64,000 bases of DNA from JAVBMC01 sp031552845 (GTDB taxonomy: Bacteria; Verrucomicrobiota; Kiritimatiellia; RFP12; DVOR01), in assembly GCA_031552845.1 (NCBI GenBank), contig JAVBMC010000042.1, forward strand, positions 13,744 to 77,743, in the 5' to 3' direction. The notes beneath the pieces are model-generated. The model ran no database searches. It was given only the letters and a program-made list of their open reading frames with translations, and was not told the DNA's origin. A program made the position numbers and the translations under genes. Each line of letters begins with the position of its first letter. Position 1 is the stretch's first letter. Below, in pieces: positions 54,887 through 63,628 of the stretch.

Positions 54887-54963
54887 TGGTGCGCCCGGCG
54901 GGGATCGAACCCACAACCTTTGGCTTCGGAGGCCAACACTCTATCCAATTGAGCTACGGGCGC
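54887..54963 (-). tRNA. tRNA-Arg (CCG)
   Basis: This is a full cloverleaf. Acceptor GCGCCCG pairs with CGGGCGC. The anticodon stem TTGGC/GCCAA holds the loop CTCCGAA (anticodon CCG). The T arm is GTGGG-TTCGATC-CCCGC. CCA is encoded. Confidence 0.97.
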
Positions 54964-54974
54964 AAGCGGGTCGC

Positions 54975-55003
54975 ATTGTAGCCTTTTTCACCCCCAAACT
55001 CAA
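54975..55003 (-). promoter_or_regulatory. promoter of tRNA-Arg
   Basis: TTGAGT (55003-54998) and TACAAT (54980-54975) lie 17 nt apart on the minus strand. The tRNA starts 12 nt downstream of the -10 box. Confidence 0.8.
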
Positions 55004-55135
55004 GCACGAAACCAAAATACCCCTTTTAAAGTTACTGATGCCCCGCTAAACAGACCTGAAAATACAAATTGATTGAAGGCGAAGTGATTCTCCGCGTCCC
55101 TAACAAAGAGGCACGCCGTCCATCGCAGCGCCAGA

Positions 55136-55245
55136 AGCAATGTTACTGCCTGTTGTGAGTAATGTTACTACAGGTTGTAAGTAACGTTACTCCCATCGCG
55201 AAGTAATGTTACTGTCGGGGCTGAGTAACGTTACTTACGTTCCTG
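55136..55245. repeat. 22-nt-period array of palindromic AGTAAYGTTACT cores (5 units)
   Basis: There are five contiguous 22-nt units at 55136, 55158, 55180, 55202 and 55224. Each has a conserved 12-bp palindrome AGTAAYGTTACT (one base different in unit 1) followed by a 10-nt divergent spacer. The array ends exactly at the stop codon of the gene at 55246. No Cas genes are nearby and the unit is too short for CRISPR. Confidence 0.8.
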
Positions 55246-55671
55246 TTACGGGAGTGGAGGAGTTGGCGTAGCTTCGTCGCAGGGTTGGAAGTCGAAGGTG
55301 GAGCCTTGGGCGCGGTAGCGGCCGTGGGGGGTGGTGAAGGTGATGTCGACGAGGGAGACGTGGATGCTATCTGTGGTATAGCGGATGTCATAACTCCATT
55401 GGGATGTCAGAGGGGAATAGGTGAGGGTATGGATGTCTCGACTTCGCGATACGTTTGGCGCGGCAGGAGTGGTGACACCGTGATCGATGAGTTCGTGGCG
55501 GAGAGGAGCATAGCGGAAGTGATAGAGGTTGTCAGTACGGTGGAGTTGGAGGTCGGAGTAGCTGAGGTCTGTGGCGGGAATTTCGACAGGTTGGAATCCG
55601 TCGAAGGCGAAGTAGAGGAAGAGTCCGATGAGGTTGAGCGTAAGAAGGATGTACCAGAGGAGGTATTTCAT
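55246..55671 (-). CDS. small membrane-anchored protein of the DUF1848 operon
   Basis: This 141-residue protein has a membrane segment at about 3-22 and then a beta-rich domain. The family is not recognised. AAGGAGG lies 8 nt before the ATG at 55671. The ATG overlaps the preceding stop (ATGA). It is last in a four-gene operon. Confidence 0.65.
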   Translation of the reverse strand: MKYLLWYILLTLNLIGLFLYFAFDGFQPVEIPATDLSYSDLQLHRTDNLYHFRYAPLRHELIDHGVTTPAAPNVSRSRDIHTLTYSPLTSQWSYDIRYTTDSIHVSLVDITFTTPHGRYRAQGSTFDFQPCDEATPTPPLP

Positions 55672-56201
55672 TGCGTGGCCTCCTTGTATGGTGTGTGAAA
55701 TGAGTGACGGGTGAATACGGCATTGGTCACGCCGCAACTGTAGTAATAGTGGGGGGTGATAATGAGGAAGCCGGTGACTTGGGGTTGATGGTTGGTGTCG
55801 ATAGTGTAGTTTGTTTTGAAGTCGAATCTGCCGTGGTGATGATCGTAGCCGAGGGAGAGGCCGAGAGTATTGGTGCTGCCTTCGGGACCGACATCGTTCG
55901 CTAGGCAGTAGGGAGCAAAGGCGTATTGATGTGGACTGTAGGCGAAGACGTAGGAGTCGAGGGGGCCGTCAAGCGATGCGCCGAGTGCGATGGTGTCGGT
56001 GACACGCAGAGGGACGCGGTTTGTGAAGTGGCTCCGATAGAAGGGACTGATACTGTAGGTCTTTTCCTGTGGGGCGTTGAAACTCCAGCAGAGAATGTTG
56101 GCTCCGAGGAAGATGATGTTGAGAAGAATGAGCCCGCGTTTGTGTGTCCAGAGGCGGCCCAGGCGGGTGTCCCAAGAGAGTATTTCCCGTTGCTTATTCA
56201 T
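55668..56201 (-). CDS. membrane-anchored protein of the DUF1848 operon
   Basis: This 177-residue protein has a membrane segment at about 24-42 and a C-terminal domain rich in Tyr and His (IITPHYYYSC). The family is not recognised. It overlaps DUF1848 by 8 nt upstream and its downstream neighbour by four bases, so the operon is tight. Confidence 0.65.
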   Translation of the reverse strand: MNKQREILSWDTRLGRLWTHKRGLILLNIIFLGANILCWSFNAPQEKTYSISPFYRSHFTNRVPLRVTDTIALGASLDGPLDSYVFAYSPHQYAFAPYCLANDVGPEGSTNTLGLSLGYDHHHGRFDFKTNYTIDTNHQPQVTGFLIITPHYYYSCGVTNAVFTRHSFHTPYKEATQ

Positions 56202-57141
56202 CGAAGTTGATTAGGAGGGGCGTGGAGTGGGGTTGTTGGTAGCTTTTTTGGTTGCCTTGCTGGATGGTGTCGGTGGGTTGAAGGTGGCCGAGCAGCAGGG
56301 GTGAATTGGGATCGTGGAGTGCGTAGTTGTCGTGGACTTTGCGCAGGTTGTTGTTGGCGTAGCAGTATTTGCAGGCGTTGAGGCAGGTGTCGTAGGCGCC
56401 GATGTCTCGGCTTTCGATGCAGTGGCAGCCGGCACGCATGCCTTTGTGTTTGAGGTTGCGGAATTCGATGCCGTTGGCTGCGCCGAGCATATCGAGCGTC
56501 ATGCAGCCGGAGGCGTGTATGCCGTAGCGCGTGAAGTCGCCATTGGTGCCACAGGTCTGGAGGCGGAGTCCGTATTGTTGAGCGATGCTGCCGAGGCCGG
56601 ATGCCAGTTGTTCTTTGTCTTGTTCTGTCAGGGGTATGAGCTCGGGCATGTTGACCTCAAGCTTCTTGTACATCTCGACAAAGCTGAAGATGCAGCGGTC
56701 GACATAGGGGGCAAGCTGCGCGGCCATGCGGGGGAAGGTGTCGAGGTGTTTTTGAACGGTGTAGGCGGGCGTGAGGAGCACGGGATCGTACCGCCAGGCG
56801 ATGCGTTTTTTGCCGACGATATTGGAGAGGTGGATGAGCGTGTCGATGCTTTGCTCAATGGAGGGGACGCCCGGCTCGACATCTTTGCCATAGGCGGTGA
56901 TAGTGTAGTGAAAGTAGGTGTGGAAGCGTTCCGAAATCTTCTTGATGTGGGGCAGGATGGGCGAGAAGTTTTTTGAGCAGAACACCATGCAGTCGATCGC
57001 ATCGGGCGTGAGTTCGTAACGCGTCACTTTGTTCGGAAACAATGGATTGCGGACGAGGACGTAGCCTTCTTCAATGCGCTTCAGCAGCCACTTGGTGTAG
57101 TATTGGACGGTATCGGTGCGCCCACCGGTGTTGAGTATCAT
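56194..57141 (-). CDS. DUF1848 protein (radical SAM-like, C-terminal Cys cluster)
   Basis: This 315-residue protein matches DUF1848. A beta/alpha body has DPVLLTP near residue 118. Its Cys-rich end CLNACKYCYANNN, near residue 270, is the C-x3-C-x2-C type cluster of the family, placed at the C-terminus rather than the N-terminus. Extra Cys lie at CGTNG, SGCMT and GCHC. A redox or radical role is likely; substrate unknown. It is in an operon with three membrane proteins. Confidence 0.8.
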   Translation of the reverse strand: MILNTGGRTDTVQYYTKWLLKRIEEGYVLVRNPLFPNKVTRYELTPDAIDCMVFCSKNFSPILPHIKKISERFHTYFHYTITAYGKDVEPGVPSIEQSIDTLIHLSNIVGKKRIAWRYDPVLLTPAYTVQKHLDTFPRMAAQLAPYVDRCIFSFVEMYKKLEVNMPELIPLTEQDKEQLASGLGSIAQQYGLRLQTCGTNGDFTRYGIHASGCMTLDMLGAANGIEFRNLKHKGMRAGCHCIESRDIGAYDTCLNACKYCYANNNLRKVHDNYALHDPNSPLLLGHLQPTDTIQQGNQKSYQQPHSTPLLINFDE

Positions 57142-57178
57142 TGGGTTCTTTCTTTGGCTTGCGCAGGATGTGTTTACA

Positions 57179-58051
57179 TCACGGCGCCGGGGCTGGCGGC
57201 GGCGCAGAGGATGCTGCTACGGCTTTCTGCGCGGCGGCGGTGTAGCGGTGAAGCAACGGTCTGTTGAGGTGGAGTTTGAGGCGGATGCGCAGTTTATCGT
57301 TGTCGCGGCTATGCCAAATGCCGTCGTTGGTGAAGGTGCGGCTGAGGATTTCGAGGTGTTGGAGGGTAGCAGGGGTGCTGGAGCGGACGTAGCGGGTTTG
57401 GCCGCCGAGGCCGGTGATGGCTTTAATGGGGCGGTAGGCTACGGTGAGGAATTCTCCGGCGGCCCAGATGCCGAGGATGATGAGGATGGGGAGGAGCCAA
57501 AGGAATAATCCGATGCCGCCGCGGAAGCAGGTGTGGAGGAGGCGCTCAGTGCGGCTGGGGGGATTAGCGCGGGCGATGCTGGTGTGGAGGGAGTCGGCAC
57601 CGGCTGCTTTGAGGAGTTCTTGGAGGGCGGCGGTGAGTTTTGCAGTGGCGTCGGCGGGCGCGTGGAGAGTAATGATATAAGTATCGGCATGCGGAAAGGG
57701 GCTGCAACCGCGGGTGGAGCAGGAGTAGCCGAGGTGGGCGATGGGTTGTTGGCCGCCGAATTGAAGATAAATGGAGGCGGGTTGGTCCGCAGGGTTGTCG
57801 GAAGTGACAGGGGGCTGTTCGGCGGGGTTGAGGCCGAGGGTGGTTTGCGCAAGACGTTGGATGTCTTGGATGAGGGGTTGGAATGGCGACCAGTCGGGTT
57901 GGAGGGTATGGTTACCGGGGATGAGGATGGTATGACGGCGGATGTTGGCGCTGCCACGCAGAAGGCGGGGGAGTTTTTTGGGAGGGACTTCGATGGAGTA
58001 GCCTTGGATAAGGTAGGCGGCTTCGGCATGGGCGAGGGGCTGGGTTGGCAT
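57179..58051 (-). CDS. membrane protein of unknown family, first gene of DUF1848 operon
   Basis: This 290-residue protein has a soluble N-domain (residues 1-170) and a single long membrane segment at about 177-205, followed by a beta-rich region and an Ala/Pro tail. No known family is evident. AAGGGAG lies upstream of the ATG. The gap to the DUF1848 gene is 37 nt. Confidence 0.65.
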   Translation of the reverse strand: MPTQPLAHAEAAYLIQGYSIEVPPKKLPRLLRGSANIRRHTILIPGNHTLQPDWSPFQPLIQDIQRLAQTTLGLNPAEQPPVTSDNPADQPASIYLQFGGQQPIAHLGYSCSTRGCSPFPHADTYIITLHAPADATAKLTAALQELLKAAGADSLHTSIARANPPSRTERLLHTCFRGGIGLFLWLLPILIILGIWAAGEFLTVAYRPIKAITGLGGQTRYVRSSTPATLQHLEILSRTFTNDGIWHSRDNDKLRIRLKLHLNRPLLHRYTAAAQKAVAASSAPPPAPAP

Positions 58052-58231
58052 GGTTTACTCCCTTGGATGTCGTTGAAGGAGCTTAGTATAACATGGGCAG
58101 GGGGCTTTGTCAATGGGTACGCGTCCCCGCAGACGCAGTGTCGCGGGCTTGTGCCGCGCGGGTATGAGAACCAAGAAGCCGCCCTGGTTGGTGGACAGGC
58201 GGCAGGGGTTTATGTATATATACAATGAAAA

Positions 58232-58583
58232 TGGTGGAGGTGGGGGGAGTCGAACCCCCGTCCGAAACAACGTCCTTCAAATTTCTACGCGTGTAGCTTA
58301 TCATTTAGTCTCGTAACGGGGCTTGCCGATAAGCTGACGGCTCCGTTACCAGCGGCCACGATTTTACGAAGCTCAACCGCCCGGCTGCCCGGCAGTTGGT
58401 AAGGCCCGATAGTCGGCGCCTCGGCATGTATCGGACGTCCATGCTCCGGCGTCACGGCAACTTAGGCCGCGAGTGCAAACTGATCGTTCGCAGTTAGTTT
58501 TTGACAGCTGTTTAACGAGGCCATCTGTCATCCTCGACGCGCCACCTGAATTTCGTACTGTCCCGTCGAAACCGGTCACCCCC
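58232..58583 (-). ncRNA. ssrA: tmRNA (ssrA)
   Basis: This 352-nt one-piece tmRNA starts GGGGGTG and closes with CACCTCC, then discriminator A and CCA. The T-arm GGGGG-TTCGACT-CCCCC is present. The tag frame after the resume site reads ANDQFALAA and then TAA, a normal hydrophobic proteolysis tag. It acts with SmpB to rescue stalled ribosomes. The product of the smpB gene is not in this window. Confidence 0.95.
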
Positions 58584-58671
58584 ATGAAGCAGGCGGGTGA
58601 AGTATGGCATATTTAAATTAGAGGAGCAATGTTATTCGACCAACGGGAAGAGTTTTGTTCGGTTAGGAAAG

Positions 58672-59322
58672 TTACTCCGGGTCAGGGGCAGTGACGTTCT
58701 TAATGTGGGCGGCCTCGGTGAAGAGGGGATGTTTCTTATCCTTGGCAATGATGTCAATGATGGGTTCTTTGATCTCTTCAGGGCGGTTGAGGACGTCACT
58801 GAAGACAGCATCGAGGATGGTTTCATCAAGCGAAGTGTCGAAGAGGATGTCATAAAGCAGCGAGATGTTTTCGTCGGGCAGGAGGTTGGTGGCGCGGGCG
58901 ATGGATTCCTGCTGGTTGTCCTCGTGAAGCTTTTTAAAAGCGTTGTAGAAAGCGGCACGCTGTGCGGGGGTGGGCGGTGTTTGGAGAGGCTCTTCGTAAC
59001 GGTCAACGAGGTTGTCCCAATCAATGACGGCTTTCTCTTCGGGCGTGGGCGGATCTTCAGGAACGTCCTCGGGCTCGGGGGCGACTTCGACTGCGGGACG
59101 GATGATGGTGGCGGGGTCACGGCCTGCATAAGGATCCTTGGCGCTGGACTTTGTTTTGCCGGAAGTGGCTTGAGCGGTGCCATCCGTTGTTTCGACTGTG
59201 TCCTGTTCGCCGGCGGCATCACCGCCTGCAGGAGCTACGGGCTTGGTAGTGTTGGAGAGCAAGTAACCGACGATGATAGCGGCGACTGCGACGAGCGAGA
59301 AAAGGAGATATCTGTTTTTCAT
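58672..59322 (-). CDS. membrane-anchored acidic/proline-rich protein
   Basis: This 216-residue protein has a membrane anchor at 4-22, an Ala/Thr/Pro-rich linker to about 100, then an acidic helical domain of 115 residues. It ends TAPDPE. The family is not recognised. I start it at the ATG at 59322 (MKNRYLLF); the frame is open to 59343. It lies downstream of a gene gap from its neighbour and upstream of tmRNA. Confidence 0.65.
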   Translation of the reverse strand: MKNRYLLFSLVAVAAIIVGYLLSNTTKPVAPAGGDAAGEQDTVETTDGTAQATSGKTKSSAKDPYAGRDPATIIRPAVEVAPEPEDVPEDPPTPEEKAVIDWDNLVDRYEEPLQTPPTPAQRAAFYNAFKKLHEDNQQESIARATNLLPDENISLLYDILFDTSLDETILDAVFSDVLNRPEEIKEPIIDIIAKDKKHPLFTEAAHIKNVTAPDPE

Positions 59323-59519
59323 GCGGAGCCTTTCGTGTCTCAAAGGAGACTATAACAAAAGGCGCGACGCTTTGCAAGCCGGTTTTGGCAGACCGCGAGA
59401 GACACGCTGAACCGGATTAGAGTTCTCGGAAACAGAAGCGGCTCTCTACATCCAATCTCCATCCCCTGTGCCATCACCCAAGCGTATTTTTCCGTATCCC
59501 ATTACCCCCACACGGGGAG

Positions 59520-60050
59520 TCATTTATTCCGTTGTTTGAACATATCCATATAACCGTTAACTTTCGTTGTATGATCCAACAAGGTCTGCACTTTCTTTCT
59601 TTCCTCTTGCGTCAATTCCTTTCCACTTCGCAGTACAGGATCCAATTCATCCAACAGCGCTTGTTCAACTGCGTCCAATGGTCTGCAAAATGCAGCTCGA
59701 AATTTCTCAAAATCGGAGAAAAGATTAAGGGAGCTCACAAAATAAAAAGCCGATACGGCGTTGAACATAACAGCCAATGCTTCCTCAGCTAAGTTTTCAC
59801 CCCGCATCATCTCATGCAACGTGTTGATGGTCTCCTGAAAGGACATGGCTGTATTCGGCTCCACGAAAACACTGTTATTCAATGTTCCGTTCAAAGTCAG
59901 CTTGAATTGGTTAAAATCGTCAAACAAACCTCGTAATTGAACAAATTGGAGCACCGCCGCAGCGTTCCGCAAGGCAACAGACTCGCCGGTTTCAGGAGGT
60001 TCCAACTCGTGCATATAGAGCAATCGTTCAACATTTTCAAATAAAGACAT
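59520..60050 (-). CDS. unknown helical cytosolic protein
   Basis: This 176-residue protein has no signal or membrane segment and appears all-helical. AGGAGG lies 5-6 nt before the ATG at 60050; the frame is open to 60074. The family is not recognised. It is divergent from the AAA_14 ATPase gene. Confidence 0.65.
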   Translation of the reverse strand: MSLFENVERLLYMHELEPPETGESVALRNAAAVLQFVQLRGLFDDFNQFKLTLNGTLNNSVFVEPNTAMSFQETINTLHEMMRGENLAEEALAVMFNAVSAFYFVSSLNLFSDFEKFRAAFCRPLDAVEQALLDELDPVLRSGKELTQEERKKVQTLLDHTTKVNGYMDMFKQRNK

Positions 60051-60519
60051 TAGCCACCTCCTAACAAAGCACAACGGGCAGAAATCTCAGCCCTAGCCCG
60101 GCACTATAACAGAATGCGGCCCCCATGAATAGCACAAACTCCCCCCGCACCTCATCTACATACTTTGCTGACAGAAAAGTCCACGCGAGGCGCGGGACGC
60201 AGAGACAAGTAGTCTGCCAGGATAGTTGGGCAGGGCAAACAACTGCATCAATCCCCTCTCCTCAGCCTCCACGTCTCCGTGTAAGTTTTATCGGGCTCAT
60301 TGTCTCTATCGCTAACCCATTATATTTACGCCTGTTACACATCAACAAGCGCCCCATCATTCTATTTTATCGAACGAATAAATAGCAATCTCGCCACTTT
60401 TGCCAACGAATAAATGGCAGTCTCGCCATTTTTCCGAAGGAATACTCCCTTTATGCTTGTATTTTCAGTCAGATAGTCTTACACTATTGGCCGTGACGCA
60501 ATGGCGAAAGGAGCTTGAT
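60051..60519. other. intergenic region with decayed CGCGGAG repeat copies and 32-nt direct repeats
   Basis: I see no gene. It contains an inverted pair of decayed CGCGGAG-type repeats at about 60176-60204 and 60262-60290, and two 32-nt direct repeats at 60375-60438 listed separately. The ATPase promoter should be in this region. Confidence 0.5.
60375..60438 (+). repeat. two 32-nt direct repeats before the AAA_14 gene
   Basis: Each unit begins CGAATAAAT and continues GCA-TCTCGCCA-TTTT. The second unit contains the inverted repeat AATGGC/GCCATT. They lie about 80 nt upstream of the ATPase start and may be operator sites for self-control; this is inferred. Confidence 0.55.
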
Positions 60520-61824
60520 ATGGAACGACTTGCGATTAGTACGCTGATCAGCTGGAAGAATAAAGCGGATAAAAAGCCTTTGATTATCCACGGCGCCCGC
60601 CAAGTCGGCAAGACTTGGCTGATGAAAGATTTTGCCGTCAAGCACTATGCAAATATGGCATACGTCAACTTCGAGAAGAATGAACGCATGCACACCCTGT
60701 TCTCCGGTGATTTGGACGTCAATCGGCTGCTAAAAGGACTCGAAATAGAAACCTCCCAATCGATAGACCCGCACCAAACCCTCATCATCCTCGACGAAAT
60801 ACAGGAATGCCCCGAGGCCCTCACCTCCCTCAAATATTTCTACGAGAACGCCCCCCAATACAATATTGTCGCGGCGGGCAGTCTGCTGGGGGTGGCTCTC
60901 CACCACGGCACATCGTTCCCCGTCGGCAAAGTCGAATTCATGCACCTCTACCCGCTCAGCTTTTACGAGTTCCTCCAAGCGCTGGGCGAAGACGGTTTAT
61001 GCGAACTGCTCAAACAGAAAGATTACTCCCTCTGGACTACGTTCAAAAGCAAACTCATCAACCTGTTACGCACCTACTTCTATGTCGGCGGTATGCCGGA
61101 GGTTGTGCGGACATTCGCCTCCACCGGAGACTTCGCACAAGCCCGCGTCATCCAAAACCAAATCCTGCAAGCCTACGTGCTCGACTTCTCCAAGCACATC
61201 GCCCTGCCGGATATCCCACGCGTCAACCAACTCTGGAACTCAATTCCGGCACAACTCGCCAAAGAAAACAAGAAATTCATTTACAAAGACGTGCAAAAAG
61301 GCGCCGCCTCCAAAACCTACAGCCTCGCCATCGAATGGCTCATCAGTTGCGGCCTCATCCACAAAATCCCCCGCCTTTCCAAACCCGCCCTCCCGCTAAA
61401 AGGCTATGCCAACGAAGACGCCTTCAAACTCTACCTCCTCGATGTCGGCCTCTTATCCGCCATGACCTCCCTCAACGCCCGCATCCTGCTCGAAGGCGAC
61501 GCCCTCTTCACCGAATTCAAAGGCGCCCTTACCGAACAATTCGCCTGCCAAGAACTCAAAACGCTTGAGGATATCGACATCGCCTACTGGGCCAACAACG
61601 GCGCCACGGCAGAAGTTGACTTCATCATCCAACTCGACGGCACCATCCTGCCGGTTGAAGTCAAAGCCTCCACCAACCTCAAAGCCAAAAGCCTGCAAAT
61701 CTACCAAGAAAAATACAACCCACCCCAACGCATCCGCGCCTCACTCGCCGACTATAAACAAACCGGCAACCTCTACGACATCCCCCTCTACGCGCTCGCT
61801 GAACTCAAATCCATTATTGAGTAG
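60520..61824 (+). CDS. AAA_14 / DUF4143 ATPase
   Basis: This 434-residue protein has AAA ATPase motifs: GARQVGKTW (Walker A) near residue 25, LIILDEIQEC (Walker B) near 88 and AAGSLLGVAL (sensor) near 118. The C-terminal DUF4143 domain has a nuclease-like core (AEVDFIIQLDG..PVEVKAS near 370). Members are widely spread and often exchanged; their role is unsettled. AAAGGAG lies 7 nt before the ATG at 60520; the frame is open to 60400. It is alone on the plus strand. Confidence 0.9.
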   Translation: MERLAISTLISWKNKADKKPLIIHGARQVGKTWLMKDFAVKHYANMAYVNFEKNERMHTLFSGDLDVNRLLKGLEIETSQSIDPHQTLIILDEIQECPEALTSLKYFYENAPQYNIVAAGSLLGVALHHGTSFPVGKVEFMHLYPLSFYEFLQALGEDGLCELLKQKDYSLWTTFKSKLINLLRTYFYVGGMPEVVRTFASTGDFAQARVIQNQILQAYVLDFSKHIALPDIPRVNQLWNSIPAQLAKENKKFIYKDVQKGAASKTYSLAIEWLISCGLIHKIPRLSKPALPLKGYANEDAFKLYLLDVGLLSAMTSLNARILLEGDALFTEFKGALTEQFACQELKTLEDIDIAYWANNGATAEVDFIIQLDGTILPVEVKASTNLKAKSLQIYQEKYNPPQRIRASLADYKQTGNLYDIPLYALAELKSIIE

Positions 61825-61851
61825 CCGCACCCCGCTCTCAGCGCGCACGAC

Positions 61852-61873
61852 GAGGTGCCACAGGCACCTTCAT
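61852..61873 (+). repeat. GAGGTGCC/GGCACC palindromic repeat, copy
   Basis: GAGGTGCC and GGCACCTTC around a 3-nt centre, followed by ATG. It lies between the AAA_14 stop and the lipoprotein gene. It matches copies at 22955-22974 and, inverted, at 31566-31587. Confidence 0.55.
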
Positions 61874-61947
61874 GGCCTACCCAACAACCGTGTAACCCTT
61901 ACGTTCATATTGCACAATGACCGATCATAATCGGATTCAGTTTAAAA

Positions 61948-62589
61948 TCATAGCCCACCGAAGTAATATAGATAGACATTTTCATTCAACTCCAGTGCGC
62001 CCAAGGTGCCCTCAAAATCCGGACTCGTCCGGTAGGGAATGTCGATATACCAGACATCATTTGAGTAAGAGGCATTCAGGGAGGGTGCGTATTGCCACCG
62101 TACCATCTGTCGATAGAGCTCAGGCAAATCAGAGCTCAACGGCCCCGTTTTGGCGAGCATGAAATGAGCTGCCGCAGGGTCTTTGGCAGGATTGATAATA
62201 AACTCCACGTCCCGTCCCCGTGACACTATTTTTGACTGCTCTACCCCATTTTTTAGAATAGTCCGCCGTCCATCGGGAGTGATCGTGATAGATCCATCGA
62301 CGCCCTCAAAAACAACATCGCCCTTCTTGATATCAACACGAATATCAAAGGCCGCCAAGCGCTTAGATGGTTCCAATGCCAATCGGATTGTATGGGCTCC
62401 GGCAGGCAACTGTTCCGATAAATGCAATGACGAAGAACGAACATACCCTGTATAAAGGCGAAGGTAGTCCTCCGACGGCAAGCAAGCCTTGTTTTTTACA
62501 GTCGTACAAGCACTCTGCAGGCACATCGTTGCTGTTACGAAGCAGATGGACAATTTTGCAAAACAACCGTGACGTATACGCTTCATCAA
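61948..62589 (-). CDS. lipoprotein, paralogue of the next gene
   Basis: This 213-residue lipoprotein has a lipobox LQSAC near residue 24-28, then a beta-rich domain with LRLYTGYVRSSSLHLSEQL near 43 and VWYIDIPYRTSPDFEGTLG near 183. The family is not recognised. Its pattern is shared with the next gene (WYVEIPYKTSSDFAGELG). Confidence 0.7.
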   Translation of the reverse strand: MMKRIRHGCFAKLSICFVTATMCLQSACTTVKNKACLPSEDYLRLYTGYVRSSSLHLSEQLPAGAHTIRLALEPSKRLAAFDIRVDIKKGDVVFEGVDGSITITPDGRRTILKNGVEQSKIVSRGRDVEFIINPAKDPAAAHFMLAKTGPLSSDLPELYRQMVRWQYAPSLNASYSNDVWYIDIPYRTSPDFEGTLGALELNENVYLYYFGGL

Positions 62590-62628
62590 AATACTTTCCT
62601 CATGCCAAGACTGTGCGGGAGCGGATCA

Positions 62629-63333
62629 CTAATCATACCAATTGGAAGATAGAAAAAGTCTGCCCAATTCTCCTGCAAAATCTGAACTTGTTTTGTAGGG
62701 AATTTCCACGTACCACAAACCATTTGAATGCGCAACAAACAATTCTGGTCCCAATAGCTCCTTCATCTTACGATGCGATCCATTTCTATCCCCGCACCCT
62801 TTCTGCGGCAAATAATTACGGATATTTATACAATGTAAAAAAGAATCTTCCTGCACTTTTTGAGGCCAAATCCTAAACGAAAACGCATCCGGATATTCTG
62901 CCTCAAACGTCCAATCTTCCTGCCCTCGTTTTTTAACTGTTGCCTGACTCTTCGCCGTCATCGTCAAAGAACCATCGCGCCCAAAAAAAGAAACCTCTCC
63001 TGATTGAATATAAAATGGCCAAATATAAAGATCCACTGGATGGGCGGACTCTTTCACGACCAGTTTGATGGTACGTTCCCCCGGGCGAACCTGCTCCAAC
63101 AAACACCTCGAATTGAAACGCATATACCTCGTGTTCAGTCTTAACAAATCCTCCGTTTCAGAAGACTCCTTTTGCAGAATGGTACACCCGCACACCAGCA
63201 ACGCAAAACAACACACGCCCGTTGCTGCGTAAAGCATTTGGACAACGCAACCGCGCAATAATGAAATAATCACAGTCCCCCGTAGCCTTTTGAGCCTTCT
63301 TTGTTTCTTAAACAACTCACATCCATACCACAT
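62629..63333 (-). CDS. lipoprotein, paralogue of the previous gene
   Basis: This 234-residue protein is a second copy of the same family, with LRLNTRYMRFNSRCLLEQV near 65 and WYVEIPYKTSSDFAGELG near 205. A lipobox-like LLVCGC is at about residue 45-50. Two starts are possible. The ATG at 63333 has AGGAAG 9 nt upstream and gives a long basic N-region; the ATG at 63237 gives a compact lipoprotein signal but has no ribosome site. I keep the longer form. Confidence 0.65.
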   Translation of the reverse strand: MWYGCELFKKQRRLKRLRGTVIISLLRGCVVQMLYAATGVCCFALLVCGCTILQKESSETEDLLRLNTRYMRFNSRCLLEQVRPGERTIKLVVKESAHPVDLYIWPFYIQSGEVSFFGRDGSLTMTAKSQATVKKRGQEDWTFEAEYPDAFSFRIWPQKVQEDSFLHCINIRNYLPQKGCGDRNGSHRKMKELLGPELFVAHSNGLWYVEIPYKTSSDFAGELGRLFLSSNWYD

Positions 63334-63444
63334 AATCAGGACTTCCTAGAATGTTAGCCACAGTTTCGTCAATCCGCGCATCTGTTTTGGCGTCTGTCCC
63401 ACTACTCATCCTCCTTCCGCCAACCTAACGTGACTTTTGGGCAT
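63317..63444 (-). CDS. two tiny coupled frames in the leader of the paralogue lipoprotein gene
   Basis: A 12-codon frame starts at 63444 (MPKSHVRLAEGG, GGAGG 2 nt upstream) and stops at 63406. Its stop overlaps the ATG at 63409 of a 30-codon frame (MSSGTDAKTDARIDETV...) ending at 63317. Both follow a promoter with TTGTAT and TATACT (63492-63464). They may be leader peptides; this is uncertain. Confidence 0.3.
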
Positions 63445-63463
63445 TGCCTCCATCAATACTGTG

Positions 63464-63493
63464 AGTATAGCACACGCCTCGCCGCGAATACAA
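63464..63493 (-). promoter_or_regulatory. probable promoter of the paralogue lipoprotein gene
   Basis: TATACT (63469-63464) has a TTGTAT-like -35 at 18 nt spacing upstream on the minus strand. Transcription would start near 63457, just before the tiny leader frames. Confidence 0.5.
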
Positions 63494-63587
63494 GCCCAAA
63501 AGGTTAAGCAAACCATTGAATACACCCCACACAATGCCGGTGAAGATTTTCTGCGGAGCGCTCCCAGATAACAACCATGTCCGTTTC

Positions 63588-63615
63588 TTCCGCGCCTCCG
63601 CGTGAGCTTCTCCAG
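63588..63615 (-). repeat. dispersed CGCGGAG-rich repeat, copy 2
   Basis: On the minus strand CTGGAGAA is followed by TCACGCGGAGG and GCGCGGAA, matching copy 1 at 98-137 apart from small gaps. It stands right beside the 22-nt array at 63629. Confidence 0.55.
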
Positions 63616-63628
63616 TTTCTATCGCTTG

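Noticed and set aside
55136..55245. CRISPR-like array
   Set aside because: Core of 12 nt and step of 22 nt are too short, no cas genes are near, and the spacers are only 10 nt.
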